Shown here piece after piece: positions 52,437-60,645 of a stretch of DNA of 64,000 nucleotides; within the stretch, counting starts at the first letter, position 1, and every line of letters begins with the position of its first letter. Made by a program: the position numbers and the translations under genes. The DNA is from Pedobacter mendelii (lineage in GTDB: Bacteria > Bacteroidota > Bacteroidia > Sphingobacteriales > Sphingobacteriaceae): contig NZ_BMDJ01000006.1 of the NCBI RefSeq assembly GCF_014635725.1, forward strand, positions 124,001-188,000, written 5' to 3'. The notes under the pieces are model-generated. The model did no database searches, was not told the origin of the DNA, and saw only the letters and a list, made by a program, of their open reading frames with translations.

Positions 52437-52997
52437 ATGGCAAAAGCATCAGAAATTAAAACAGGCAACATTCTTCGCGTAAACAACGAATTGGTTACGG
52501 TTGACGAGTGGAACCACCGCACACCAGGAAAAGGCGGTGCATTTTACACCGGCAAGTTTCGTAACATTAAATCGGGCAGAATTGTCGAGGCTCGTATGAA
52601 TACCGACGAAGCTGTAGAAATTTGTCGCGTAGAAACTAGCGATTATCAATATCTATACGAAGATGGTGATTATTTGGTGGTAATGGATAATAACACTTAC
52701 GAACAGTACAATGTTGAAAAAACGTTATTTGGCTCGGCAATTAAATTCTTAAAAGAAGGCATGAACGTTATTGTTTCTATGGAAAGCGACGAAGCAATTA
52801 TGGGTCAATTACCAAACTTCGCAGAATTTGAAATTACTTACTCAGAGCCTGCTGTTAAAGGCGATACTTCTACCAATGCATTGAAAGCAGCAACGCTTGA
52901 AAATGGTGTTGAAGTTAAGGTACCAATGTTCGTAAACCAAGGCGATAAAATTAAAGTTGATACACGTACCGGAGAATATGTTGAACGTGTGAAATAG
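52437..52997 (+). CDS. efp: Translation elongation factor P
   Basis: EF-P rescues ribosomes stalled at polyproline. It has 186 residues of normal three-domain length, starting MAKASEIKTGN. Domain I has the modifiable loop NHRTPGKGGAFYTGK, with the conserved Lys at the tip of PGKGG where EpmA would act in enterics; which modification occurs here is unknown. Domains II and III contain KTLFGSAIKFL, PAVKGDTSTNALK and the C-terminal VPMFVNQGDKIKVDTRTGEYVERVK-type block. It is monocistronic with its own promoter and terminator. Confidence 0.97.
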   Translation: MAKASEIKTGNILRVNNELVTVDEWNHRTPGKGGAFYTGKFRNIKSGRIVEARMNTDEAVEICRVETSDYQYLYEDGDYLVVMDNNTYEQYNVEKTLFGSAIKFLKEGMNVIVSMESDEAIMGQLPNFAEFEITYSEPAVKGDTSTNALKAATLENGVEVKVPMFVNQGDKIKVDTRTGEYVERVK

Positions 52998-53012
52998 TTT
53001 ATTAAATTTTGA

Positions 53013-53045
53013 AAAAGCCTTTGAAAAAAATTCAAGGGCTTTTTT
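53013..53045 (+). terminator. Rho-independent terminator of efp
   Basis: A 13-bp stem, AAAAGCCTTTGAA / TTCAAGGGCTTTT with one G-T wobble, has a 5-nt loop and a T-run. It lies inside the longest open frame of the following gene and shows that gene must start later. Confidence 0.85.
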
Positions 53046-53074
53046 CTTCGCGTTATATTTACCTAAATGGTATT

Positions 53075-53635
53075 ATGTTAAAGTCTGAAATCAGAAAACA
53101 AGCCTTAAAAAGTAGATTATCATTAAGTGACGAAGAGTATAAAACGCTAAACAACGAATTACTGAAACAGTTTATTGCTTTAGATTTCGATCGTGTAAAA
53201 ACGATTCATGTTTTTTTACCAATTACCGAAAAAAAAGAGCCAAATACTTTTTTACTAATAGAGTGGCTTACTCAAAATCATCCAGAAATTAAAATCATCG
53301 TTCCGAAAGCTGATTTTGACATGGTAATAATGACTAATCATGAATATTTAGGTATAGATGATTTGCAGAAAAACCTTTATGATATATTGGAGCCACAAAG
53401 AGGAAATGTTTATGAGGGTGCCGTTGATATGGTTTTAATTCCTCTTTTAGCATTTGATAAAAAAGGTTATCGTGTTGGTTATGGCAAAGGCTTCTACGAC
53501 CGTTTTCTTGAAAGTTTAAATGCTCAAAAAATAGGCTTATCTTTATCATCTGCAGGAAATAAAATTGATGATGTTAACGAATACGACATCCGGTTAGATT
53601 TTTGCATTACACCAACAGAAATTATCAAATTTTAA
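53075..53635 (+). CDS. 5-formyltetrahydrofolate cyclo-ligase
   Basis: This 186-residue enzyme converts 5-formyl-THF with ATP to 5,10-methenyl-THF. The ATG at 53075 (MLKSEIRKQALKSRLSL) is the family start; the frame to 53009 runs through the efp terminator. The ATP-binding signature is GYRVGYGKGFYDRFL (about residues 128-142), preceded by VDMVLIPLLAFD. The C-terminal DFCITPTEIIKF is also typical. It is followed 11 bp later by a 52-residue gene in the same direction. Confidence 0.93.
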   Translation: MLKSEIRKQALKSRLSLSDEEYKTLNNELLKQFIALDFDRVKTIHVFLPITEKKEPNTFLLIEWLTQNHPEIKIIVPKADFDMVIMTNHEYLGIDDLQKNLYDILEPQRGNVYEGAVDMVLIPLLAFDKKGYRVGYGKGFYDRFLESLNAQKIGLSLSSAGNKIDDVNEYDIRLDFCITPTEIIKF

Positions 53636-53646
53636 CATTAGTAATC

Positions 53647-53805
53647 ATGCCACAGGAAATCGTTATTAAAACCGAAAAACAATACGAAGACAACATGATT
53701 GCAGTATTCGAATTGCAGGAAAAAGAGGAACTCACAGCCGATGACTTAAAGCAAATTGAATTGATGTTAAAGGCTGGAGAAAAATACGAAGCAGAACACT
53801 TATAG
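53647..53805 (+). CDS. 52-residue protein resembling the N-terminal segment of HigA-type antitoxins
   Basis: This small acidic protein contains IVIKTEKQYEDNMIAVFELQ and LTADDLKQIELMLKAGEKYEAEHL. These resemble the N-terminal, pre-HTH part of HigA/XRE antitoxins, where the usual form is IxTExDYxxALxxIxEL...ELLxxLIExYExEH. No HTH domain follows; the next gene is on the other strand 10 bp away. No toxin is adjacent. It may be a truncated remnant, a stand-alone oligomerisation module, or a chance likeness. It may be co-transcribed with the cyclo-ligase gene 11 bp upstream. Confidence 0.6.
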   Translation: MPQEIVIKTEKQYEDNMIAVFELQEKEELTADDLKQIELMLKAGEKYEAEHL

Positions 53806-53815
53806 TTTTTTTCAA

Positions 53816-54583
53816 TTAATCCATTTCCAACAAAACCGGGCAATGATCTGAATGAATTGCGTCTGGTAAAATTCTTACATTTCTTAATCGGCCTTCCATT
53901 GGTTTTGTAGCTAAATGATAATCAATACGCCAACCTAAGTTTTTTCCTCGCGAACCTGCTCGATAACTCCACCAGGTATAATGATGTGGGTCTTGGTTAA
54001 AATAACGGAAAGTATCAATAAATCCATTATCTAAAAACAACTGCATCCATTCTCGTTCTTCTGGCAAAAAACCAGATGAATTGGCATTTGACTTTGGATT
54101 GTGAATATCAATTGATGTATGGCAAATGTTGTAATCGCCGCTAACAATTAAGCTGGGGATTTCCTTGCGCAATTTGCCAATGTAAACATCAAAGAATTTC
54201 ATAAACTCATACTTTTTCACTTGGCGCTCATCGCCACTTGAGCCAGATGGCATATACAAACTCATCAGTGAGAAATCATCAAAATCAGCTCTTAAAATTC
54301 TCCCTTCTTTATCGATCCATTCTTCGCCACAGCCATACTCAACATGAGTAGGTTTTATTTTTGTTAATATGGCCACCCCACTGTATCCTTTTTTCTCCGC
54401 CGGAAACCAATAGTGATGATAGCCTAATTGCTCTATTAAACCAATAATTTCAGGGATTTGTAATGGCATTGCTTTTACTTCTTGTAAGCAAACCATATCA
54501 GCATTAGCAGCTTGCAACCAACCGAAGAAGTTTTTTGTGCTTGCGGCACGGATTCCATTAACGTTGTAGGAGATGATTTTCAT
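53816..54583 (-). CDS. xth: Exodeoxyribonuclease III
   Basis: This 255-residue Mg2+-dependent AP endonuclease/3'-5' exonuclease acts in base-excision repair. All family motifs are present: ISYNVNGIRAA at the N-terminus, VCLQEVKA (metal Glu, about residue 35), LIVSGDYNICHT (about 140-151), the DNA-contact GWRIDYHLA (about 215) and SDHCPVLLEMD at the C-terminus (catalytic His). Length is normal. It converges on the 52-residue gene with a 10-bp gap; no terminator is visible. Confidence 0.96.
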   Translation of the reverse strand: MKIISYNVNGIRAASTKNFFGWLQAANADMVCLQEVKAMPLQIPEIIGLIEQLGYHHYWFPAEKKGYSGVAILTKIKPTHVEYGCGEEWIDKEGRILRADFDDFSLMSLYMPSGSSGDERQVKKYEFMKFFDVYIGKLRKEIPSLIVSGDYNICHTSIDIHNPKSNANSSGFLPEEREWMQLFLDNGFIDTFRYFNQDPHHYTWWSYRAGSRGKNLGWRIDYHLATKPMEGRLRNVRILPDAIHSDHCPVLLEMD

Positions 54584-54636
54584 TCCAAATTTCCAATAAA
54601 ATTATTCTTTTTTTATAATCGGCAAGAACCCATTAA

Positions 54637-55350
54637 TTACATAACCATTTTGTCCTTCAATGAATCCTGCCCTAATTGCTTTTCTAACTTTTTCGCCGCT
54701 CTCCTTTTCAAAATTGTAATAACCATTTTTACATCTTGTTTAGGTCTGTTATTTTTATCGGTAATTAAAGCCGCAATTTTATCAACCATATCCAAACCAA
54801 CAACAATTTCGCCATAAACGGTATAATTTCTATCTAAATGAGGTGCTCCTCCAACAGTTTTATAAACTTGTCTTTGCCATTCTGGTATTTTAAATTTCAA
54901 TCGTTTTTCTTCAACGCTATTCAACTGCTCATCTGTAAAAACTTTTCCTTGTACCAAATAAAACTGACTTCCGCTTGATGCTTTATCTGGATTATTATCT
55001 CGTGCTGCAGCCAAAACACCTTTCTTATGAAATAAACTATCTCTAAATTCTGCTGGAATAGTATATTTAGGTCCACCTTCACCAAGTAAAGAATCTGGTT
55101 TTGCGTTCCTTGAGTCTGGGTCGCCGCCCTGAATCATAAAATCTTTAATCACCCTATGAAATAAAGTGCCATTGTAATATCCTTCTTTAGTAAGCTTTAA
55201 AAAGTTATTCCTATGCAAAGGTGTTTCATTATACAATCTCACAACACATTCGCCAAATTCAGTTTTAATTCGGATATATTGATTTTTCGGCTTAGCTGCA
55301 AAGGTAGAAAGCACGGAGAAAATGCAGATAAACAATAATAATTTCTTCAT
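54637..55350 (-). CDS. Exported cyclophilin-type peptidyl-prolyl isomerase
   Basis: This 237-residue protein has a signal peptide (KKLLLFICIFSVLSTFAAK) and a cyclophilin domain. The catalytic region includes NGTLFHRVIKDFMIQGGDP (Arg and Phe of the active site, about residues 57-75), GVLAAARDNNPDKASSGSQFYLV (about 110-132), and a C-terminal VYGEIVVGLDMVDKI. It assists proline isomerisation of exported proteins in the periplasm. The family has no essential partner. It is 53 bp from xth, in the same direction, and divergent from the metal cluster. Confidence 0.93.
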   Translation of the reverse strand: MKKLLLFICIFSVLSTFAAKPKNQYIRIKTEFGECVVRLYNETPLHRNNFLKLTKEGYYNGTLFHRVIKDFMIQGGDPDSRNAKPDSLLGEGGPKYTIPAEFRDSLFHKKGVLAAARDNNPDKASSGSQFYLVQGKVFTDEQLNSVEEKRLKFKIPEWQRQVYKTVGGAPHLDRNYTVYGEIVVGLDMVDKIAALITDKNNRPKQDVKMVITILKRRAAKKLEKQLGQDSLKDKMVM

Positions 55351-55430
55351 TTTAATGGGTTTGAGGCTAAATTAAACTAAAAAATGAAATTCAATAAATA
55401 AAAGCTTGTATTATTCGTATTATTTTGCTT

Positions 55431-55438
55431 TACCTTTG
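55431..55438 (+). promoter_or_regulatory. -7 element of the metal-handling operon
   Basis: A perfect TACCTTTG ends 5 bp before the ATG at 55444, so the transcript would have a leader of 0-2 nt. A possible TTG -33 element lies at 55406-55408 (22-bp spacer). Confidence 0.7.
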
Positions 55439-55443
55439 TAGTA

Positions 55444-55848
55444 ATGAAGTTAAAACAAAAAATAGCACTTTCTTTGGCTGTATTATATGCAGTTAGTGTT
55501 ATGGGTTTGGCTTTAAGTTTGCATTTCTGCAGTGGTAAATTAGAGAATGTAAAGCTGTTCAGTAATGAGGTTTCTTGCAAATTCTGCAAGGATATTCCTG
55601 TCGAAAAGATAAAAGACGATGGCTGTTGCAAAAACACACAAGTAACCGTTAAAGTGAAAGATAGTCACCAAACCGAGGCACAAATACAAATGCCGAAGTT
55701 GTTTTCTATTCAGCTTTTTCTTCATCAACCAGTTTTAGAATTTCTTACCGACATTACCCCTGCTTTTTTCAGAAAAATTAGCAACAAGGTGCCGCCACTT
55801 TCCTCGCGGATTGCCCTTCATCTTTTCAATTGTATTTTTAGGAATTAG
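55444..55848 (+). CDS. HYC_CC_PP-family small membrane protein
   Basis: This 134-residue protein has an N-terminal hydrophobic segment (about 7-28, LSLAVLYAVSVMGLALSL). The family hallmarks LHFCSG, DDGCCKN (Cys pair, about residues 60-61) and KVPPLS near the C-terminus give it its name. Such proteins occur next to heavy-metal genes in Bacteroidota; the Cys pairs suggest metal or redox binding, but the function is unproven. It is the first of five genes that include HMA, outer-membrane-like, DUF3347 and HMA-AraC proteins. Of these, it is separated from the next by 112 bp containing a dispersed repeat-like segment. Confidence 0.8.
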   Translation: MKLKQKIALSLAVLYAVSVMGLALSLHFCSGKLENVKLFSNEVSCKFCKDIPVEKIKDDGCCKNTQVTVKVKDSHQTEAQIQMPKLFSIQLFLHQPVLEFLTDITPAFFRKISNKVPPLSSRIALHLFNCIFRN

Positions 55849-55960
55849 GATTAAATAAATCCGTCATGCTGAACTCGTTTCAGTATTTATTTTGCTATTA
55901 AGGCGCTGAATAAATTCAAGTGTAACGATAGCCTAAGGTTTATTCTAATTCAAAAAAACA
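55849..55960. other. Intergenic segment with repeat-like sequence
   Basis: The segment 55862-55930 (gtcatgctgaactcgtttcag...) resembles a dispersed intergenic repeat typical of Bacteroidota chromosomes. No gene is present. Confidence 0.4.
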
Positions 55961-56497
55961 ATGAAAACAATAAAATTATTAAGCATTATCATGCTTTTCT
56001 TTGCCGTTAAAGTTTCGGCCCAACAAATATTAACTGCAGATTTACAGGTAACGGGTTTAACTTGTTCAATGTGTTCAAAAGCCACCCAGAAATCTTTAGA
56101 AACTTTGGGCTTTATCAACTCGGTAAAACCCGACTTAAATAAAAACATCTTCGTTTTAACCTTTAAAAAAGGTGCAGATATTAATATTGATTTAATTCGA
56201 AAAAAAGTTCAGGATGCTGGATTTTCTGTTGGTGGATTAACTGCCGATTTCACTTTTAACCAGATCAAGGTTGATGAAAAAGGTCAGGCCATTGTTGATG
56301 GTAATGTGTATCGTTTTGTAAATGCGAAAAACAAAACCTTAAACGGGACGGTAAAAGCATCAGTAGTTGATAAAAATTTTATCTCAGGTTCGGCTTTTAA
56401 AAAGCAATCTGCGACACTAAATTCTGATGCTTACACAAACGGAACCGCTGTTGTTAATGGAAAGAAAACTCGTGTTTATCACCTAGTTCTTTCTTAA
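55961..56497 (+). CDS. Exported heavy-metal-associated (HMA) domain protein
   Basis: This 178-residue protein has a signal peptide (KTIKLLSIIMLFFAVKVSAQ). An HMA ferredoxin-like domain (about residues 24-95) follows with LQVTGLTCSMCSKATQKSL (CxxC metal site). A second beta-rich domain (about 100-178) has no match I recognise. It may capture Cu+ in the periplasm. It lies 1 bp before the next gene and is in the same operon as the DUF3347 and HMA-AraC proteins. Confidence 0.88.
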   Translation: MKTIKLLSIIMLFFAVKVSAQQILTADLQVTGLTCSMCSKATQKSLETLGFINSVKPDLNKNIFVLTFKKGADINIDLIRKKVQDAGFSVGGLTADFTFNQIKVDEKGQAIVDGNVYRFVNAKNKTLNGTVKASVVDKNFISGSAFKKQSATLNSDAYTNGTAVVNGKKTRVYHLVLS

Positions 56498-56498
56498 C

Positions 56499-57308
56499 AT
56501 GAAAAGAGTTTTAATATCGGCACTAATTTTTATTGGTACCTACATGGCCGCGTTCAGTCAAGAATTATACGTTTTTACTGAGCCTGCAAGCAACATGCCA
56601 ACGAAGTCAATTGGTGTAAGAATCACAAATGAGGGCATGAATAACCCTGATTTTATGAGCAGAACCATTCCCGAGGTCATGATTGGCTTTAATAAAAACC
56701 TAATGATGCATGCTCAAGCTTTCTTATCTGATATGGACGGGAATTACCGTTTAGAGGGTGGAAGTCTATACGCCAAATATCGTTTTTTATCTCTGGATGA
56801 GGCACATTCTCATTTCAGAGCAGCTGCATTTGGAAGGGTTAGTACAAGTAAAAGACCAACATTTACCAGAGATATAAATTTAGAGGGTGATAATAGTGGG
56901 GTACAAGGTGGATTAATTCTTACGCAACTTTTGCATAAACTGGCTTTATCGGCAACTTTGGGTTACGCACATGCATTTAAAGATAACGAAGGACAGGTTA
57001 GCGGCATGCCGAGACCGAATAATATGTTATCTTACAGCTTGTCTTCGGGCTATTTAGTTCTACCTTTTGTTTATAAAAATTACAAGGAGCCTAATTTCAA
57101 TCTGTATTTCGAAATGTTAGGTAAAACCGACCCAAGTTCGGGCCAATCTTATTTAGATTTAGCTCCTGCAGTTCAAGTGATTTTGAACAGTACAACCAGA
57201 ATTGATCTAGGCTACCGCTTTCAGGCAACAGGGAATATAGCCAATCGATACACTAAAAACATGTACTTGATTAGGGCAGAATTCAATTTTTTTAACGTAT
57301 TAAAATAG
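56499..57308 (+). CDS. Exported outer-membrane-like protein of unknown function
   Basis: This 269-residue protein has a signal peptide (KRVLISALIFIGTYMAAFSQ). Alternating beta-strand patterns run to the end (RFLSLDEAHSHFRAAAFGRV, IDLGYRFQATGNIANRY) and the last residue is a Lys after a short ...RAEFNFFNVLK strand, like an outer-membrane beta-barrel. Met-rich surface stretches (MNNPDFMSRTIPEVMIGF, NLMMHAQAF) could bind Cu+. I do not recognise a named family. It is probably the outer-membrane member of a metal-handling operon, by context only. Confidence 0.7.
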   Translation: MKRVLISALIFIGTYMAAFSQELYVFTEPASNMPTKSIGVRITNEGMNNPDFMSRTIPEVMIGFNKNLMMHAQAFLSDMDGNYRLEGGSLYAKYRFLSLDEAHSHFRAAAFGRVSTSKRPTFTRDINLEGDNSGVQGGLILTQLLHKLALSATLGYAHAFKDNEGQVSGMPRPNNMLSYSLSSGYLVLPFVYKNYKEPNFNLYFEMLGKTDPSSGQSYLDLAPAVQVILNSTTRIDLGYRFQATGNIANRYTKNMYLIRAEFNFFNVLK

Positions 57309-57316
57309 AAATGATC

Positions 57317-57820
57317 ATGAAAAGAATAATCATTATAGTGGCTATAATCGCCATTGCAACTACTAAAATAACTTTTGCACAAAGTAAAACAGACGCAGCT
57401 TTTAATCAAGTATTACTTGCATATTACGATGTTAAGAATGCCTTATCAACCGACAAAAAAGATGCAGCCATCGAAAAAGTAAAGGTTTTAACAGCAAAAG
57501 TAAATGATGTTCCAAACAAAGATTTAACCACAGCACAACAAAAAGTTTGGATGGAACAATCATCGATTATCAAAAGTAAAGCAGCCCAATTAGCTGGCAG
57601 CAATGACATTAAAACACAAAGAAAATCTTTCGAGGGGATTTCCTATGCCATGATTAAAACAGTAAAAACTATAAAATTTAATAATGCTACTGTTTATATT
57701 CAGCATTGCCCAATGGCTAAAGCGAGTTGGTTAAATGAAAAAGAAAATATCGAAAATCCATATTATGGAAGTATGATGTTTGATTGTGGTGACATTTCTG
57801 AAACGATAAAATCGAAATAA
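57317..57820 (+). CDS. DUF3347-domain periplasmic protein
   Basis: This protein has 167 residues from the ATG at 57317 (an ATG at 57311 adds two). It has a signal peptide (KRIIIIVAIIAIATTKITFAQ) and a helical DUF3347 domain. Family landmarks are LLAYYDVKNALSTDKKDAA near the start and YIQHCPMAKASWLNEKENIENPYYG near the end, the latter with the Cys/Met-containing HCPM metal-site-like segment. DUF3347 proteins are linked to CusB-type copper efflux. Its stop overlaps the start of the HMA-AraC regulator by 1 bp. Confidence 0.88.
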   Translation: MKRIIIIVAIIAIATTKITFAQSKTDAAFNQVLLAYYDVKNALSTDKKDAAIEKVKVLTAKVNDVPNKDLTTAQQKVWMEQSSIIKSKAAQLAGSNDIKTQRKSFEGISYAMIKTVKTIKFNNATVYIQHCPMAKASWLNEKENIENPYYGSMMFDCGDISETIKSK

Positions 57821-58380
57821 TGCTGCTTCATATCAAAAATATGGTATGCAACCGTTGTAAAATGGTGGTTAAGGCCGAGCTGGAAAAGCTTGGCTTTAAC
57901 CTTGTTTCGGTTGAGTTAGGTAAAGTGTCGTTAGCGGAAAGCCTTTCTTCTGATGATAAATTAAAAATAGCCGAAAAAATAAATTATTTCGGTTTTGAAT
58001 TACTGGAAGATAGGAAAACCCAAGTTGCTGAGCAGGTTAAAACTTCAATTATAAACCTAGTTCATTACACCAAAGAGCCATTAAAAATGAACTTATCTTC
58101 TTACTTAAGCGAAAACCTTAGTTTGGAATATGCTCAAATTAGTTCCGTTTTCTCTGAAGTTGAAAACCAAACTATAGAGAAATATTTCATTGCTCAAAAA
58201 GTTGAAAAAGCAAAAGAGATGCTCACATATGATGAGCTTACCCTAAGCGAAATCGCTTATCAACTTAATTACAGTAGCGTTGCGCACCTTTCTGCTCAGT
58301 TTAAAAAGGTAACTGGTTTAACCCCATCGGCATATAAAAGAGAAAATTTAGGTAAAAGAAAAACTCTGGATGAGGTTTAA
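57820..58380 (+). CDS. Transcriptional regulator: HMA-like domain fused to AraC-type DNA-binding domain
   Basis: This 186-residue protein has residues 1-70 as an HMA-like domain with MVCNRCKMVVKAELEKLGF (CxxC, about 9-12), and residues 85-180 as two AraC helix-turn-helix units (NLSLEYAQISSVFSEV; LTLSEIAYQLNYSSVAHLSAQFKKVTG). HMA domains bind soft metals, so the likely role is direct metal sensing, with copper most likely from the operon content. It is the last gene of the five-gene operon and overlaps DUF3347 by 1 bp, consistent with autoregulation. This domain order is uncommon outside Bacteroidota. Confidence 0.85.
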   Translation: MLLHIKNMVCNRCKMVVKAELEKLGFNLVSVELGKVSLAESLSSDDKLKIAEKINYFGFELLEDRKTQVAEQVKTSIINLVHYTKEPLKMNLSSYLSENLSLEYAQISSVFSEVENQTIEKYFIAQKVEKAKEMLTYDELTLSEIAYQLNYSSVAHLSAQFKKVTGLTPSAYKRENLGKRKTLDEV

Positions 58381-58606
58381 ATAATTACTAAAATTTCAGT
58401 TAAAACTGAAAGCAAAGAATAGCTGTGTGGCAAATGCGGCATCAGAAAAAACAATGTTTTGGAGCGTATAATCTTCCATTTAATTGCGGTTGCCTTCATT
58501 CTGAGATTAGATTAAAAACTCCATAGCTTTAGCCACTCTCCTTTCTTACCATACCTCAAGTGGAAAATATTTATCTCGCCGTACTTTTAAGCTCAAATTC
58601 TACAGG
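58381..58606. other. Intergenic region after the metal operon
   Basis: No gene. A short near-palindrome TTTCAGTT-a-AAACTGAAA lies at 58394-58411, possibly a terminator, but without a T-run. Confidence 0.4.
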
Positions 58607-59431
58607 ATGTCAACTTTATCTCAACTTAGAGCCTTTACTAAGCGTTTGCCTCAAACTGATTTAATGCCAACACTTTTTATCGGTCATGGCTCGCCGATGA
58701 ACGGCATAGAAAACAATGAGTTTAGCAAGAGTTGGGCTGACTTGGCAAAGTATATTCCGATTCCAAAAGCTGTTTTAGTAGTTTCAGCACACTGGTACAC
58801 CAATGGGACTTTCGTTACAGCAATGGATTTTCCTTCTACCATTCATGATTTTGGTGGTTTCCCCCAAGCGCTTTTTGATGTTCAATATCCTGCGCCAGGA
58901 AATGCAAAATTGGCCGCAGAAATTCCTGGCATGGTTCATTCTACCAATATTGGTTTAGACCACGATTGGGGTTTAGACCATGGCACGTGGACAGTGATAA
59001 AACACATGTATCCCGAGGCAACAATTCCTGTTCTTCAAATAAGTATTGATTATACAAAATCACCAGAACAGCATTACGAAATTGCCAACGAAATTTCTGC
59101 GCTTCGTAAAAAAGGAATTTTGATAATAGGAAGTGGAAATATGGTGCATAACCTTAGAATGTTAAGCTGGGAAATGATTAGTGGTGGCGGTTACGATTGG
59201 GCAAATGAGATGAATGATAAATTCAAAAATCTAATCGTAAATGGCGATCATAAATCCTTAATCGATTACCAGAATTTAGGTTCTGAGGCGATGCTGGCCA
59301 TCCCAACTCCCGAACATTATTTACCATTGATATATACATTGGGTATGAAAAACGATAAGGAAGATGTTTTTTTCTTCAATGATAAAGCTGTTGGTGGTTC
59401 TTTAACAATGACTTCCTTATTGGTTGGTTAA
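58607..59431 (+). CDS. 4,5-DOPA dioxygenase extradiol-like protein (YgiD family)
   Basis: This 274-residue LigB-type (class III) extradiol dioxygenase-fold protein probably binds a metal. Family landmarks are LFIGHGSPMNGIENN (about residues 23-37, His ligand), VVSAHWYTNGTFV (about 63-75), the LDHDWGLDHGTWTV block (about 120-133), and IIGSGNMVHNLRML (about 171-184). YgiD homologues can cleave L-DOPA extradiol in vitro but their physiological role is unclear. It stands alone and has no aromatic-degradation neighbours here. Confidence 0.88.
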   Translation: MSTLSQLRAFTKRLPQTDLMPTLFIGHGSPMNGIENNEFSKSWADLAKYIPIPKAVLVVSAHWYTNGTFVTAMDFPSTIHDFGGFPQALFDVQYPAPGNAKLAAEIPGMVHSTNIGLDHDWGLDHGTWTVIKHMYPEATIPVLQISIDYTKSPEQHYEIANEISALRKKGILIIGSGNMVHNLRMLSWEMISGGGYDWANEMNDKFKNLIVNGDHKSLIDYQNLGSEAMLAIPTPEHYLPLIYTLGMKNDKEDVFFFNDKAVGGSLTMTSLLVG

Positions 59432-59768
59432 TACTTATAACGGTGAAAACGCCGCAATACACAAAATATATTAAATAGCATTTAAACCAACAATAAATCT
59501 CTTTTGTCCATAATCGATTGACGCGAAAACCAAAAGCATTTTCTGCTTTTGCTGAAGCAATGAGCGGGGCTGCTCTTCCGTATTCGCACAGGAAATTGCT
59601 TTTCAAATTAATTTTTTTATTCCTGTTCGTCTAAAAGTTACGGGAGTTGGTCGATAATTTATCTACACTGGTATATTAACGCAAATCTGCATGCAACCTT
59701 TCTGTCCTCTTGCAGTCTTATATTCAAAACAACAATAAAAAGACTTAAAAATATTAAGATATACAATC
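59432..59768. other. 337-bp intergenic region with dispersed element
   Basis: No gene is supported. It contains an AAAAGCA-ttttc-TGCTTTT hairpin (near 59531) and a GC-richer segment gagcggggctgctcttccgt (59561-59580), similar to segments at about 32780 and 52250. Confidence 0.5.
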
Positions 59769-60404
59769 ATGAAAACCTCTATTAAAACATTATTCGCAGC
59801 AGCTTTAACAACAGTTATTTTAGGTACTGCAAGCGTTGTAGCAATTGCAAGCGAAAACAATAACAACTACACAAATTTAACTTCGGTTAAAAACATTAGC
59901 AAAATTAAAATCAGCGGTAACGTAAAATTAATTTTGGTTCAGGATGCTAAAGAAAGTGTAGAGGTTTATGATAACTATTTCGCCAAAAATGCTTTAGTGC
60001 AACAACAAAATGGCGAGTTAAGAATCAGTTCTTTCACTTCGTCTCCTTTAACAGTTATTGCTCATGTAAATAATTTATCATCTATTGAAGCTTCAAACAC
60101 TTCAAGCGTTAAAACATCAGGAAACTTTAACCTATTAAATTTGAATGTGGTTTTAAACGATAATGCAACTGCCGATATTAAAGCAAACACCGTAAACTTA
60201 AGGACTAACATTAATGGAACATCTAATTTAGTTTTAAGTGGTTCTACTGAAAGTTATACTGCTATTTTAAGTTCAATTGCTAAAGTGAGCATGAACGATT
60301 TTACCGCAAACAACAAAAACATAAGCACCTCACCAATTGTCGCTGGATACAGTGCAAATAGATATGAAGAAATAAAAGTTGATGTTTTAGAATCTATTTT
60401 CTAG
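59769..60404 (+). CDS. Head GIN (DUF2807) domain exported protein
   Basis: This 211-residue protein has a signal peptide (KTSIKTLFAAALTTVILGTASVV). A right-handed beta-helix-like GIN/DUF2807 domain follows (about 35-150): NISKIKISGNVKLILVQDAKE, ASNTSSVKTSGNFNLLNLN and ADIKANTVNLRTNING repeats. Such proteins are cell-surface or periplasmic, often called auto-transporter adhesin head proteins, without known function. The C-terminal 60 residues are Asn/Ser-rich. Terminator at 60449-60478. Confidence 0.85.
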   Translation: MKTSIKTLFAAALTTVILGTASVVAIASENNNNYTNLTSVKNISKIKISGNVKLILVQDAKESVEVYDNYFAKNALVQQQNGELRISSFTSSPLTVIAHVNNLSSIEASNTSSVKTSGNFNLLNLNVVLNDNATADIKANTVNLRTNINGTSNLVLSGSTESYTAILSSIAKVSMNDFTANNKNISTSPIVAGYSANRYEEIKVDVLESIF

Positions 60405-60448
60405 TCATCACAAGAAAGATAAAGTTTAGTTTTAGTTAATGATTGAAG

Positions 60449-60478
60449 CAGCGGCGGAGCGATTCCAGCCGCTGTTTT
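60449..60478 (+). terminator. Terminator after the GIN-domain gene
   Basis: A 7-bp GC-rich stem, CAGCGGC / GCCGCTG, with a 12-nt loop is followed by TTTT. Weaker than the other terminators in the window. Confidence 0.6.
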
Positions 60479-60600
60479 CGTTTGTAAGGTTTTTGCCGAA
60501 GATTCGCATCTGCGGCTAACCACATATCAGCATTCTGCCATTTTTAGCGGATACAGATTAGCTTTGTCACTTCTATATACACTCCCAAATATTTTATACT

Positions 60601-60608
60601 TACTTTTG
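60601..60608 (+). promoter_or_regulatory. -7 element before the ABC-F gene
   Basis: TACTTTTG matches TAnnTTTG, 37 bp before the TTG start at 60646. No clear -33 element at the normal distance. Confidence 0.5.
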
Positions 60609-60645
60609 CACTAATTTTCCTTTATAAATCCGAAATACAAAAAAA

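Noticed and set aside
53009..53074. N-terminal extension of the 5-FTHF cyclo-ligase
   Set aside because: It runs through the efp terminator hairpin; the ATG at 53075 gives the normal family start.
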